Shown here: in pieces, positions 1-8,858 of the stretch
Layout of the letters: every line of letters begins with the position of its first letter
Position numbering within the stretch: the first letter of the stretch is position 1
Assembly (NCBI RefSeq): GCF_003344865.1
Contig: NZ_CP031165.1
Coordinates: 1,405,910 to 1,469,909 of the forward strand
DNA: 64,000 nucleotides
Reading direction: 5' to 3'
From: Euzebya pacifica
GTDB taxonomy: Bacteria; Actinomycetota; Nitriliruptoria; Euzebyales; Euzebyaceae
Notes under the pieces: generated by a model
Databases searched by the model: none
The model's input: only the letters and a program-made list of their open reading frames with translations
What the model was told of the DNA's origin: nothing
Translations under genes and position numbers: made by a program

Positions 1-443
1 TAGGCGGTCCGGCTGTCGCCCTTGTAGACGCGGACCTCGGGGAAGGCCCCGGCAGGCTGGTCCTGGAAGCGGGCCATGTTGACGGTGTAGTCCCGGTCGG
101 CGTTCTCCGGATCCTCGCCATTGATGTCGATCTCGACCCCGAGCGACGTCGCGGTGTCGTCCCAGTCGGCGTTGCCCGCCGGGTCGTGCGGGGCCGCCAC
201 GCGGAACGTCATCTCGAGTCGGTCGGCGTTGAGGTCGGCGCAGACCGCGAGGATGTCGATCTCCGGGACGGTGTCCAGCGCTTCGTCGTCCGCGGTGTTG
301 TTGGCGTCGACGTCACCAGCGGCGTCGGCCCAGCAGCGGGACTCGGCCGCGGCGGGCGTCGCGACCAGCATCGTGGTCAGCAGCGCGAGCAGCAGGGCGA
401 CCGCCAGTGCGGGGGACACGAGGCGGATGGAGGGGGAGGGCAT
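1..443 (-). CDS. Secreted protein, C-terminus cut by window edge
   Basis: The minus-strand frame opens at an ATG complementary to 441-443 with AGGAG about 9 nt upstream and stays open to base 1, so the 3' end lies outside the window. The first 30 residues are a signal peptide (MPSPSIRLVS, then a Leu/Ala-rich core ending ATPAAA-ES). The mature part begins with a Cys (SRCWADAAGD) and is Asp-rich, with a second Cys (ILAVCADLN). It resembles the N-terminal domain of the product of 605-2398 (both start with a Cys near ADASGD/ADAAGD and have a second Cys about 35-45 residues on). The two are probably paralogous surface proteins, and cell-wall-binding repeats may follow outside the window. The domain itself is not recognised. 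Confidence 0.75.
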   Translation of the reverse strand, partial: MPSPSIRLVSPALAVALLLALLTTMLVATPAAAESRCWADAAGDVDANNTADDEALDTVPEIDILAVCADLNADRLEMTFRVAAPHDPAGNADWDDTATSLGVEIDINGEDPENADRDYTVNMARFQDQPAGAFPEVRVYKGDSRTA

Positions 444-604
444 GGAGTTTTGCTCCTGGTACGGCGATGTCGGGGACCGGGATTGGACTGCGGGTGTACC
501 CACTTCTCTCCGGCTCGATACTCAGACGTTTGCCGGACCCGGTTCATCGCGGCTGATGCTAGACCCATCTCCCAGCATATGGGAAACATGGGTCTGGGTT
601 GACG

Positions 605-2398
605 TCATGCCGGTCGGCACTCCGGGGTGGACTGGTCGGGTGGCCGCACCCCGCAGCCCGACAGCTGGGCGGGCACGGCGTCCCGCAGCGCCGCGGGCCC
701 GCCGAGGACGAAACCGGGGTCGATCCGGTTCGGCAGCGTGCGGAGCCACGATCGGGTCGGCCCCGGCAGGGAGTCCGGCCAGCTGAACAGCAGGGGGACC
801 CCGTAGCGGCCGGCGAGGGCGGCGCCGCCGAGCGCGTCGGGGAAGGAGACCCCGCTGGTGACCACCACCGAGGTCGGCACCGACGGCGCGGCGATGCCGG
901 GCAGGGGTTCGGCGCCCTCCGCCGTCGCCACCGGGGTGGGGGTCGCCCGACCGTTGACGTAGCGGTCGGCGACCAGCAGCGAGGTCGCGAACACGTCGTC
1001 GCCCGGGGCGACGAGCTGGTCCTCGGGTGCAACGGAAAGGCCTGCACGTCGTGCGGCCTCCGTGGCGGCCTCGCCGATCGTCACGACCTGCCGGCCCGGC
1101 CGGTCGGTGGTGACGTAGCCCGGCTGGGTGTGGTGGAGCGTCGGCTGGCCCTGCTCGTCGCGGGTGGTCAGCAGCAGCACCGCGTGACCGGCGGGGCCAC
1201 CGTCGGGTCCGATGGGCCGGGCGTTCGCCTGGGCGGCGTAGGCCGCACCGAGCAGCGCGTGCTCGAACCGGCTGCCGTCGGCCAGGACGATGCGGGTGGG
1301 TTCGCGGTCGATCTCCAGCGCGACCGCCAGCGACGTCGACTCGCGTGACAGGCCGGCGAGGCGGCGTGCGGTGTAGCCGGCAGCGGTCAGGTCGTCGGCC
1401 ACCGAGCTGTGGAGGACCGCCTCACCGCCCACCAGGTACACCGTCGATCCGGGGGCGAGGATGCGGTCGACCTCGGCCAGGACCTCCGGGGCGAGCTGCT
1501 CCGGTCCGGGGCTGCCGACCAGCAGGACGGGCCCGCTGACGTGGGTGGCCAGCGGTGCCGCGGCAAGGGCGTCGGGGCTGGACGTGGGTGCGGTGCCGTC
1601 GGCGGTGGGCGGCCGGCCGGTGGCGAGGACGACGGCCCCGGCGCTGTCCTCGCCGGGGAAGGCCTGCTGGCTGACCGCGATGGCGGTCTCGATCCGGGTC
1701 CGCCCGTCAACGCGAACGACCCCGGCATGGGGGACCTCCTCGGGGCGCGGGGCGGTGTCCACGGCGCTGCCGTACAGCTCGGTCGCCGACGGCATCTCGT
1801 CCAGCGTGGAGTTGCCGCCCGCCTCGGCGAAGATCAAGAACGTCCCGACGCGGACCGCCGTCGGGGCCTGCCCCGCCGCGGTCGGCAGGCAGTCGGCGGT
1901 GTCGAGGGTCAGGTCGAAGGTCGGCAGCTGCGCGGAGGGCAGGCCGTCGGCCGGGAAGCCGTCGCCGCACACGACCTCGCCGTCATCGGCGCGCTGGACG
2001 GTCCAGGCGGGCTCGCCCGCGGCTCGGCCGATCACCACGTCGTACGCGTGGGTGCCCTCGCCTCCGGGGGCGGGCGGATCGACGTCGACCTGGAACACCA
2101 GCGCGGACCGGCCCGGTTCCCAGGCCGGGTGCGTGGCCACGTCGGTGGCGGCACCCAACCGCGCATGGAGGACCAGCGTTCCGGGGGAGTGGGTCACGCA
2201 CATCGCGCGGAGGTCGCCGTTGGGATTGGTCGCCGCGTTGCCGGTGACGAGGTCGACGAGGTCGCCGCTGGCGTCGGCCAGGCACTCCTCGCTGGCGGAC
2301 GCCGGCAGCGCCGTCAGCACGGCCGCGACGAGGGCAACGGCGAGGACGGTCACCCCCCGGGCACGACGAAGCGGCGATCGACTGCTGCACACGAACAT
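605..2398 (-). CDS. Secreted cell-wall-binding repeat 2 protein
   Basis: 597 aa. The start at 2398 is chosen because AAGGGG lies 8 nt upstream; an in-frame ATG at 2428 has a poorer site. Residues 1-36 form a signal peptide (basic SPLRRARG, then an Ala/Val/Leu core ending PASASE). The N-terminal half is an Asp-rich domain with paired Cys. From about residue 220 there are three cell-wall-binding repeat 2 (PF04122) units, with hallmarks RIETAIAVSQ, PDALAAAPLA, VYLVGGEAVL and FPDALGGAAL. Proteins with this repeat attach non-covalently to cell-wall polymers. It stands downstream of flgE behind a hairpin, so it is probably a separate unit. The binding repeats are clear; the ligand and role of the N-terminal domain are unknown. 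Confidence 0.85.
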   Translation of the reverse strand: MFVCSSRSPLRRARGVTVLAVALVAAVLTALPASASEECLADASGDLVDLVTGNAATNPNGDLRAMCVTHSPGTLVLHARLGAATDVATHPAWEPGRSALVFQVDVDPPAPGGEGTHAYDVVIGRAAGEPAWTVQRADDGEVVCGDGFPADGLPSAQLPTFDLTLDTADCLPTAAGQAPTAVRVGTFLIFAEAGGNSTLDEMPSATELYGSAVDTAPRPEEVPHAGVVRVDGRTRIETAIAVSQQAFPGEDSAGAVVLATGRPPTADGTAPTSSPDALAAAPLATHVSGPVLLVGSPGPEQLAPEVLAEVDRILAPGSTVYLVGGEAVLHSSVADDLTAAGYTARRLAGLSRESTSLAVALEIDREPTRIVLADGSRFEHALLGAAYAAQANARPIGPDGGPAGHAVLLLTTRDEQGQPTLHHTQPGYVTTDRPGRQVVTIGEAATEAARRAGLSVAPEDQLVAPGDDVFATSLLVADRYVNGRATPTPVATAEGAEPLPGIAAPSVPTSVVVTSGVSFPDALGGAALAGRYGVPLLFSWPDSLPGPTRSWLRTLPNRIDPGFVLGGPAALRDAVPAQLSGCGVRPPDQSTPECRPA

Positions 2399-2440
2399 CT
2401 GGCTGACCCCTTGGACCGGCGAGCGCATCCCCCGGAACGG

Positions 2441-2475
2441 ACCATCCCCGCCCGGTGAGACCGAGCAGGGATGGT
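2441..2475 (-). terminator. Hairpin downstream of flgE
   Basis: ACCATCCC (2441-2448) pairs with GGGATGGT (2468-2475), and an inner CTCGGT/ACCGGG stem extends it. It lies 50 nt beyond the flgE stop and upstream of the 605-2398 gene, so it probably ends the fliI-flgE transcript. No T-run follows, as is common in GC-rich actinobacteria. Confidence 0.5.
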
Positions 2476-2524
2476 ACGACAGCGGAGGGTCGTGGTGTCG
2501 GTTGGGCCGAGCCCGACCGGAGGA

Positions 2525-3784
2525 CTACCGCTTCATGTTGACGAGGTCCTGCAGGATCTCGTCGCTGGCGGTGATGACGCGGGAGTTGGCCTGGAAGCCG
2601 CGCTGGGCGGAGATCATGTTGGTGAACTCCGCGGCGAGGTCCACGTTGGACATCTCCACGGTGCCGCCGGCGATCGAGCCGAACGGTCCGGTTCCCGCGA
2701 CGCCCATCGCGGCCTCGCCGGAGTTGGCGGTTGCGCGGAAGGCGGTGTCGCCGGCCCGTTCCAGGCCGGTCGGGTTGTTGAAGGCGGCCAGGGCGACCTG
2801 GCCGAGGTCGCGGCGCATGCCGTTGGAGAACACCCCGGAGATCAGGCCGGAGGGGTCGATGGAGAACGAGCGCAGGAAGCCGATCTCCGAGCCGTCCTGG
2901 CCGAGGGCCGTCATGGTCTGCTCGCCGGAGAACTGCACCAGGCCATCTGGGTCGCCCGGCTCGCCGAAGTCGACGGTGACGTCGGTGCCCGCCCACTCGC
3001 CGGGCAGCCCGGCGGTGGCGATGGTGGTCGAGCCGATGCTCGGAAGTCCCGTGCTCGGGTCGAACGTGACCGGCGTGGCCGGGCTGATCAGGTCGAGGTT
3101 GCTGCCGGGGTTGGCCGGGTCGGGCGTCGTGGCGGAGACCTCCCAGGCGTCGTCGCCGGTCTTGGTCCACGTCAGGGTCAGCGGCAGCGGGGTGCCCTGG
3201 GAATCCACGATGTCGATCGTGGTCACGATCGCGTCACCGACCTCGGCGTCGGCCGGCAGGTTGCCGCCGAGCTGGACGGAGGTGGACTCGTTGGGCTGCA
3301 GGATCTGCCCGATCGGCACCGTGAGGTCGGTGACGGGCGAGTTGATGTCGACCACGCCGTTGGCGTTGGCGCTCCAGCCCTGGATGATCCCGCCGCTGGG
3401 GGTGACCAGGGCGCCGTTGGCGTCGAAGGACAGCGACCCGGCGCGGGTGTAGAGGTTCTCGCCGCCGGACCGGGCCACGAAGAACCCGTCGCCCTGGATC
3501 GCCATGTCGGTTGCTCGGCCGGTCAGCTGGGTGGCCCCCTGCACGAAGCTGGTCTGGATGCCGGCGATGCGGGTGCCGAGGCCGACCTGGGCGGGGTTGG
3601 TGCCACCGCTCAGCTCACCCGGCGCACCGGCGCCGCTCAGGACCTGGCTGAGCATGTCGGAGAAGATGACGCCGGACGACTTGTAGCCGGTCGTGTTGAC
3701 GTTGGCGATGTTGCTGCCGACGGTGTCCATGTAGATCTGGTGGCTGCGGAGTCCGGAGATTCCGGAGTACATCGAGCGAAGCAT
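2525..3784 (-). CDS. flgE: Flagellar hook protein FlgE
   Basis: 419 aa. Polymerises into the flexible hook between basal body and filament. The N-terminus MLRSMYSGISGLR, followed by NIANVNTTGYK, is the rod/hook-family signature (Flg_bb_rod), and the C-terminus carries the matching NVDLAAEFTNMISAQRGFQA segment that forms the D0 coiled coil. The central region is the FlgE D1/D2 insert. Length is normal for a hook protein with one extra domain. It is the last gene of the fliI-fliJ-NlpC/SLT-fliK-flgD-flgE unit, 45 nt after flgD, which encodes its assembly cap. Stop is TAG. Confidence 0.96.
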   Translation of the reverse strand: MLRSMYSGISGLRSHQIYMDTVGSNIANVNTTGYKSSGVIFSDMLSQVLSGAGAPGELSGGTNPAQVGLGTRIAGIQTSFVQGATQLTGRATDMAIQGDGFFVARSGGENLYTRAGSLSFDANGALVTPSGGIIQGWSANANGVVDINSPVTDLTVPIGQILQPNESTSVQLGGNLPADAEVGDAIVTTIDIVDSQGTPLPLTLTWTKTGDDAWEVSATTPDPANPGSNLDLISPATPVTFDPSTGLPSIGSTTIATAGLPGEWAGTDVTVDFGEPGDPDGLVQFSGEQTMTALGQDGSEIGFLRSFSIDPSGLISGVFSNGMRRDLGQVALAAFNNPTGLERAGDTAFRATANSGEAAMGVAGTGPFGSIAGGTVEMSNVDLAAEFTNMISAQRGFQANSRVITASDEILQDLVNMKR

Positions 3785-3829
3785 TGCGGGTCCTTCCTTG
3801 CGGGGGGCTGGGGACGTGGCTGGCGAGGG

Positions 3830-4273
3830 TCAGGCGGTGCGGGCGGAGACCGACGAGATGTCGGCCATGCCGATCTCGGTGCGGTCGGAGAGGACGAGGA
3901 CGGGACCGAACGGTTCGAAGCGAACCGAGGTCACGTCGCCGGCAGCGGTGCTGCCGTCGGCACGGGTGAAGGACACCTCGCGGCCGATGAGGCCGGTGGC
4001 GGTGCCGAGGCGGTCGTTGGCGATCGACTCGCCGATCTTGGTGGTCAGCTGCTCGAGCTTCTCCACGGTGGTGAACTGGGCGCTCTGGGCCATGAACTCG
4101 CTGGAGTCCATGGGGTCCAGGGGGTTCTGGTACTTCAGCTGGGCGACGAGCAGCTGGAGGAACATCTCCTGGTCGAAGCTGTCGGGGTTCTCCAGCAGCG
4201 AGGGGTCGAGGGTCGGCGTGTCGCTGGTGACCACCTGGGGGGTGGTCATGGCGGCGCTGATGGCGTCGGGCAC
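3830..4273 (-). CDS. flgD: Hook-capping protein FlgD
   Basis: 147 aa from a GTG start. The GTG at 4273 has AGGAG five bases upstream; the ATG at 4249 has none. The N-terminal half holds the FlgD signature (MFLQLLVAQLKYQNPLDPMD, residues about 37-56) and continues with SSEFMAQSAQFTTVEKL. The C-terminal half carries a short FlgD-type beta domain (GREVSFTRADG...DVTSVRF). FlgD caps the growing hook and is needed for FlgE polymerisation. The family is often over 200 aa, so this is a short, hook-cap-core version. It starts 9 nt after the fliK stop, which places it in the same operon. Confidence 0.95.
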   Translation of the reverse strand: MPDAISAAMTTPQVVTSDTPTLDPSLLENPDSFDQEMFLQLLVAQLKYQNPLDPMDSSEFMAQSAQFTTVEKLEQLTTKIGESIANDRLGTATGLIGREVSFTRADGSTAAGDVTSVRFEPFGPVLVLSDRTEIGMADISSVSARTA

Positions 4274-4281
4274 GGGCGCTC

Positions 4282-5649
4282 CTACAGTCGGACGTCGATC
4301 CGGCCCGAGGGCAGGTCGACGAGGGTCGGGGAGGGGAGGGGGGACAGGGCGGTGGAGGCTGCGTCGGTGGCGTCGGTGCGGCCGGAGGAGTCGGTCCGGT
4401 CGTCGTCGTGGTCGACGTTGTCGCCGAACCCGTGTCCGGCGACGTCGAGCTGCCCGGCGTCCATGCCCCCCTGCTCCAGCGCCGCGCGCAGGTCGGCCAG
4501 CTGGTCGTTGAGCAGCCCACGGGTGCCGGCCTGCTCGGCGGCCACCTGCACGTTGACCACGCCGGCGCGGATCTCGATCTCCACGCGGACGCGGCCGAGC
4601 TCGGCGGGGTGCAGGTCCAGGCTGGCCACGTACTCCCCGTCCCCACGCCGCTGCATGGCAGCGACGGCGGAGGCCAGCTGGCCGCTCACGGGCACCTGCG
4701 GGGGCATGGCTCCGGCCGCGGGCGTCGGTGCGCCGGCGGTCGTCGTCATCGCTGCTTGGGTGGTGGGTGCAGGAGTGACGGCAGTCGTCTGGGCGGTGCC
4801 GGTGGTCGGACCGGTGCTGGTGGCCGTGGGCGCCTCGGGGGTCTCGGTCACCGGACCCGTGAAGGGGGTCGCGTCGTCGGCGGTTGCGTGGCCCGCAGGA
4901 TTCGCGTCCGCCGATGCGGTGACGTCGCCCTCGGCGGGAGTGTCGGCTGACGGCACGGAACGGGCAGTGGCCGCGCCGAGTCCATCGGAGGCGGTCCCTG
5001 CGCTGGCACCGGCAGGAGCCGACGTGGTGTCGGCGGGAGTCGCGCCGAGTCGGTCCGACATGCCGGTGCCGCCGTCGACTGGCTCCTCGGCGGTGGTCTG
5101 GCCGGCCGGTGTCCCTGCGGCCTGCAGTCGTGCGCGGAACCCCGCGGACATGGCGGCGTCGGCGGCCACCGGGACAGCGTCGGCGACAGCGGCTGGGTCG
5201 CCGTCGAAAGTGGGCTCGACGGTGTCCGGCCCCTCCGGGACAGCGTCCAGGGGCGGCACGCCGGGGTCCGGCGCAACGACCTCGGTGGCCGGGTCGGTGC
5301 CTGCTGCCGCGGTCTCCGCGGGTGTGGTGTCGTCGCGCTCGGATGCCTCGATGGAGGCGCTTGGGTCCTCGGCCCCGTCCTCCTGGGCGCCGGTGCCCGT
5401 GACAGCGCCGTCGGTGGCGACACCGTCGGTTGCAGCACCGTCCTTGGCAGCACCGTCCTCGACCGCACCGTCCTCGACAGCGACGTCGGCAGCCACGTCG
5501 TCGATGGCGTCCCGGTCGGCGACGGCGCGGTTCAGCATCGCGCCGAACCAGTCGTCTGGCTGGCTCGGTCGACGGCCGTCCACGATGGAGGGGACCGTTC
5601 GGGGCGCGGTGGGGGGCTGGATGGGCAGGGCGGTCGGTGGTGTGTACAT
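4282..5649 (-). CDS. fliK: Flagellar hook-length control protein FliK
   Basis: 455 aa. FliK measures hook length during export and switches the type III secretion gate to filament substrates. The first 300 residues are low-complexity and rich in Ala, Asp, Thr and Pro, with short repeats such as VEDGAVEDGAAKDGA, as expected for the unfolded ruler. The C-terminal domain (about 330-425) matches Flg_hook (PF02120): SLDLHPAELGRVRVEIEI, then QAGTRGLLNDQLADLRAAL. The start codon overlaps the stop of the upstream peptidoglycan hydrolase by one base (TGATG), showing translational coupling. Its place between that hydrolase and flgD fits. Confidence 0.93.
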   Translation of the reverse strand: MYTPPTALPIQPPTAPRTVPSIVDGRRPSQPDDWFGAMLNRAVADRDAIDDVAADVAVEDGAVEDGAAKDGAATDGVATDGAVTGTGAQEDGAEDPSASIEASERDDTTPAETAAAGTDPATEVVAPDPGVPPLDAVPEGPDTVEPTFDGDPAAVADAVPVAADAAMSAGFRARLQAAGTPAGQTTAEEPVDGGTGMSDRLGATPADTTSAPAGASAGTASDGLGAATARSVPSADTPAEGDVTASADANPAGHATADDATPFTGPVTETPEAPTATSTGPTTGTAQTTAVTPAPTTQAAMTTTAGAPTPAAGAMPPQVPVSGQLASAVAAMQRRGDGEYVASLDLHPAELGRVRVEIEIRAGVVNVQVAAEQAGTRGLLNDQLADLRAALEQGGMDAGQLDVAGHGFGDNVDHDDDRTDSSGRTDATDAASTALSPLPSPTLVDLPSGRIDVRL

Positions 5650-6848
5650 CAGATGGCTCCCATGAACCCGATGACCCGCTGCACGTAGGTCTGGGTCTCG
5701 GTGAAGGGCGGGATCCCGCCGTAGCGCCGGACGTTGCCCGGGCCGGCGTTGTAGGCGGCCAGCGCCAGCTCGGTGGATCCGAACGACGACAGCTGCTGCG
5801 CGAGGTAGCGGGCTGCACCGTCGGCGGCCTGGGCCGGGTCGAACGGGTCGACGCCGAGCTCGGCGGCCGTGGCCGGCATGATCTGCATGAGGCCCTGCGC
5901 GCCGGCGGGGGACCGGGCACTCGGGTCGTAGCCGGACTCGGCGCGGGCGACGGCGGCCAGCAGCCGCGGGTCGACGCCATGGCGCTGGGCCGCGGCGTTG
6001 AGCTCGGCCGCGAAGGGCACGCCCACCAGGGGGCCTTCGTCGGTCGCCGTGGCCGTCGTGGTCGAGGCGGTGGCGGGAGCGGCGTCGGGCAGCGCCACGA
6101 CCGTGCCCTCCGGCACGATCCGGCGTATGGCCGTGGGCGTGCGGGTGATCTGCTGCATCTTCACGACGTCGCCGGTGCGCGGGGCAACGACCATCATCCC
6201 GTCGCCGGCGTAGATGCCGATGTGGTCCACAGGGGAGCCGAACGCGACGAGGTCACCGGGGATGGCCTGGTCCAGCGACGGCACGGCCTCGCCGACGCGA
6301 GCCTGGTCGCGGCTGACACGTGGCAGCTCGATACCGGCCTCGCGGTAGGCATGCAGGACCAACCCGGAGCAGTCGAACCCGCCCTCGGCCTGGGACTCGC
6401 CGCCCCAGACGTAGGGGGTGCCGAGCTCGCGCTGGGCCAGCGCCACGATCGCCTCGCCGAAGTCGGCGCCGGGCTGCAGCGCGGGTTCTGCGGTGTCGCC
6501 GAGGCGAGCGATCGGGCCGCCGGTCACGACGCCCTCCTGTCGACCGAAGTACGGCTGGGAGACTGCGGACACCGCCGCCGAGCCGGTCTGCCCCGTCGAA
6601 CCGCCCATGGCGGGCAGCACCGACGTGGTCGGCAGCGTCGAGGTCGTCGGCAACGTGGCGGTGGCCAGCGACGCCGCGGGTGCAGCGGACGCGGTCGCCG
6701 TGCCGTTCTGACGGGCCAGCTGCTGGGCGAACAGCTCGTCGGATCCCAGCACCGCGGAGCCGCTGGAGGTGATGCCGCGGAGGCCGGCGATCCTCGACTC
6801 GATGGAGGCGATGCGGCTGGCGACCGACAGGCTCGGGCTGGGGCTCAT
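5649..6848 (-). CDS. Flagellar-operon NlpC/P60 endopeptidase fused to SLT lytic transglycosylase
   Basis: 399 aa. Residues 1-125 are a low-complexity linker with no obvious signal peptide, so export by the flagellar apparatus is possible. Residues 130-225 are an NlpC/P60 cysteine peptidase with catalytic Cys160 (GGFDCSGLV) and His209 (VDHIGIYAG). Residues 275-399 are a lytic transglycosylase SLT domain with catalytic Glu304 (ARAESGYDP), GAQGLMQIMP and AYNAGPGNV. One protein could thus cut both the stem peptide and the glycan strand to let the rod cross the thick wall, replacing FlgJ muramidase. ATG overlaps the fliJ stop (ATGA) and its stop overlaps fliK. The start at 6848 was chosen by that overlap; upstream sequence is fliJ. 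The function in rod assembly is inferred. Confidence 0.9.
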   Translation of the reverse strand: MSPSPSLSVASRIASIESRIAGLRGITSSGSAVLGSDELFAQQLARQNGTATASAAPAASLATATLPTTSTLPTTSVLPAMGGSTGQTGSAAVSAVSQPYFGRQEGVVTGGPIARLGDTAEPALQPGADFGEAIVALAQRELGTPYVWGGESQAEGGFDCSGLVLHAYREAGIELPRVSRDQARVGEAVPSLDQAIPGDLVAFGSPVDHIGIYAGDGMMVVAPRTGDVVKMQQITRTPTAIRRIVPEGTVVALPDAAPATASTTTATATDEGPLVGVPFAAELNAAAQRHGVDPRLLAAVARAESGYDPSARSPAGAQGLMQIMPATAAELGVDPFDPAQAADGAARYLAQQLSSFGSTELALAAYNAGPGNVRRYGGIPPFTETQTYVQRVIGFMGAI

Positions 6849-7294
6849 CGTTGTCCCCCGGTGACGCGAGCCGATCGGGTGGTGGCGACATCGTCGAGCA
6901 CGGCAGCGTCGTGGCGCCGGGCGTCGGTCTCCCAGGCCTCCCGATGGCGCTGCTCGAGCTTGCCCAGCGCATCGACGGCGGTGTTGGCGGCCAGGAGCTC
7001 GGCGGTGCGGGCGTCGGTCACCTGCTGTGCCCGGGCCAGCTCGAGGGTGGCCATCTCGGCGGCACGGGCCCGCAGGCTGGCGCGGAAGGCGGCAGCGCGG
7101 ACGTCGGCGGTGGTCATGACGGTGCCGGGGCCCAGGCCGTTGGCCTCGGCAGCGGCGTCCGCCCGCAGCTTGTCCAGCTGCTGTTCGACGGCGGTCTGTT
7201 CGGCCCGGGCACGGGCCCATTCACCGCGCGCACGGTCGCGTTCGATCTCCCGGACACGCTGGACTCGGGACAGCCGGAAGGCGAAGCGCTTCAT
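6845..7294 (-). CDS. fliJ: Flagellar export chaperone FliJ
   Basis: 149 aa. The start MKRFAFRLSRVQRVREIE is typical of FliJ and overlaps the fliI stop by four bases (ATGA). Almost the whole chain is predicted coiled coil: heptad-like Arg/Glu/Ala-rich sequence with no Pro from residue 15 to about 125. FliJ is the antiparallel coiled-coil stalk of the FliH-FliI ATPase and a chaperone-escort protein. The family is poorly conserved, so the call rests on size, coiled coil, N-terminus and its place directly after fliI. The 3' end overlaps the NlpC/SLT gene. Confidence 0.85.
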   Translation of the reverse strand: MKRFAFRLSRVQRVREIERDRARGEWARARAEQTAVEQQLDKLRADAAAEANGLGPGTVMTTADVRAAAFRASLRARAAEMATLELARAQQVTDARTAELLAANTAVDALGKLEQRHREAWETDARRHDAAVLDDVATTRSARVTGGQR

Positions 7295-8667
7295 CGGGCC
7301 ACCGCGCCGTTGGTGTCGGCCCGACCGTGGCCGAGGATCTGGCGGAGGGTCCGCCACGACAGCTCGGGGTGGGTCAGCTCGTCCATGGGCTGCTGCAGGA
7401 ACCTGGTGATGGCCGGGTCGAGGGCCAGCGCCCGGTCGACGTCGGCGTTGGAGCCCGGGACGTAGGCGCCGATGTCGACGAGGTCACGGGCGTCGCGGAG
7501 GGCGGCCATCATCCGCCGCAGCTCGGTGGCGGCGTCACGCTGGTCGGCGTCGGTCACGCGGTTGGCGACGCGCGATGCGGACTCGAGCACGTCGATGGTC
7601 GGGAAGTGACCGGCGGTGGCAAGCCGACGGGACAGCACGATGTGGCCGTCGAGGATCGAGCGGGCGGCGTCGCCCACGGGGTCCTGCATGTCGTCGCCCT
7701 CGACCAGCACGGTGTACAGGCCGGTGATCGACCCGGTCTCGCCACAGCCAGCACGTTCCAGCAGCTTCGGCATCAGCGTGAAGACGCTGGGCGGGTAGCC
7801 ACGGGTGGCGGGTGGTTCCCCGGCGGCCAGGCCGATCTCGCGCTGGGCCATGGAGAACCGGGTCAGGGAGTCCATCATCAGCAGGACGTCGGAGCCCTGG
7901 TCACGGAAGTGTTCGGCGATGCGGGTGGCGACGAACGCCGCCCGCAGCCGCACCAGCGCAGGCTGATCGGAGGTGGCGACGACGACGACGGAACGGGCGA
8001 GGCCCTCGGGCCCCAGGTCGTGTTCGATGAACTCACGGACCTCGCGGCCACGCTCGCCGATGAGGGCAAGCACCGTGACGTCGGCGTCGCTGCCGCGGGC
8101 GATCATGCTGAGCAGCGAGGACTTGCCCACGCCGGAGCCGGCGAAGATGCCCATCCGCTGGCCTCGGCCGCAGGGGATGAGGGTGTCGATGGCCCTCACG
8201 CCCACGCCGAGGGGAACCTCGACCCGCTGGCGGCGCAGCGGGTGCGGTGGGGTGCCGTCGAGGGTGACCTCGACGCAGTGGCCGTCGCCGCGGACCTCCA
8301 GGGGCGGGCCGCCGTCCAGCGGCTGGCCGAGCCCGTCGACGACGCGACCGAGCAGCTCGGCACCCACGCGGATGGTCTGGGCGTTGCCGGTGGCGACGAC
8401 CCGGTCGCCGATGCCGACGCCCATGAGGTCGCCGTAGGCCATGCAGATCAGGCCGTGGTCGCTGAGGCCCACCACCTCGGCGGGCAGGAACCCGTTGCCG
8501 GTGTGGACGACCATCTCGTCACCGATCGCCGCGCGCAGGCCGTCGACCTCGAGGTTGAGGCCGACCACCCGCGTGACCCGGCCGCTGACGACGGGAGGGG
8601 CTGCCGCCGTCGCCCGCGCGAAGACGCGGTCGAGGGGAGAGGCGAGCGTTCCGAGGTCGCTGGGCAC
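7291..8667 (-). CDS. fliI: Flagellum-specific export ATPase FliI
   Basis: 458 aa from GTG, with AAGGA 7 nt upstream. It is the hexameric F1-beta-like ATPase that energises substrate unfolding at the flagellar export gate. An N-terminal beta-barrel (about 25-95) precedes the nucleotide-binding domain with Walker A GSGVGKSS (177-184), GERGREVREF, a Walker B VLLMMDSLTRF, and the FliI-specific AAGEPPATRGYPPSVF. The C-terminus is the helical domain (IDVLESASRVANRVT). First gene of its transcription unit: a sigma-28-like promoter and a conserved GGA-loop hairpin lie 80-135 nt upstream. Confidence 0.97.
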   Translation of the reverse strand: MPSDLGTLASPLDRVFARATAAAPPVVSGRVTRVVGLNLEVDGLRAAIGDEMVVHTGNGFLPAEVVGLSDHGLICMAYGDLMGVGIGDRVVATGNAQTIRVGAELLGRVVDGLGQPLDGGPPLEVRGDGHCVEVTLDGTPPHPLRRQRVEVPLGVGVRAIDTLIPCGRGQRMGIFAGSGVGKSSLLSMIARGSDADVTVLALIGERGREVREFIEHDLGPEGLARSVVVVATSDQPALVRLRAAFVATRIAEHFRDQGSDVLLMMDSLTRFSMAQREIGLAAGEPPATRGYPPSVFTLMPKLLERAGCGETGSITGLYTVLVEGDDMQDPVGDAARSILDGHIVLSRRLATAGHFPTIDVLESASRVANRVTDADQRDAATELRRMMAALRDARDLVDIGAYVPGSNADVDRALALDPAITRFLQQPMDELTHPELSWRTLRQILGHGRADTNGAVAR

Positions 8668-8750
8668 GCGAGGGTCCTTGGGGATCGTGGCTCCGGCTGC
8701 GGACAGCGCAGAGCTGGCGGATGATCGCCGATCCCTGGCGATGTGCTGAA

Positions 8751-8768
8751 GACACGGTCCCTCGCGTC
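8751..8768 (-). promoter_or_regulatory. GGA-loop hairpin in the fliI 5' leader
   Basis: On the minus strand GACGCG pairs with CGTGTC (one G-U pair), leaving AGGGAC in the loop. The same 21-nt block, with two changes, lies at the same place downstream of the flgB promoter (13283-13300). A GGA in a hairpin loop just downstream of the transcription start is the form of a CsrA site. CsrA binding is inferred. Confidence 0.45.
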
Positions 8769-8776
8769 AGGCTCTT

Positions 8777-8802
8777 GATCGGCTCGCAGTGACCGGGGAT
8801 TA
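8777..8802 (-). promoter_or_regulatory. Sigma-28 (FliA)-type promoter of the fliI operon
   Basis: Minus-strand TAAT (8799-8802), 15 nt, then GCCGATC (8777-8783). This matches the FliA/SigD/WhiG consensus TAAA-N15-GCCGATAA. The same layout precedes flgB (13310-13335) and, more weakly, flgN. It lies in the 191-nt gap between fliH and fliI, so fliI starts a separate transcription unit. Confidence 0.65.
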
Positions 8803-8858
8803 GCGCAGCGTCAATGTTTCCGACGACTGGCGTGCCCCGTGGTGCATCCGGGGGGAGG

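Noticed and set aside
2471..5665. Plus-strand open frame of over 1000 codons opposite flgE, flgD and fliK
   Set aside because: Gly/Val/Asp-rich shadow translation produced by GC-rich codon bias of the minus-strand flagellar genes; no Shine-Dalgarno and no family resemblance.
3830..5980. Minus-strand open frame of 716 codons ending with FlgD
   Set aside because: Only the last 147 codons (from GTG 4273) encode FlgD; the rest is Arg/Pro-rich and lies in a different frame over fliK and the NlpC/SLT gene.
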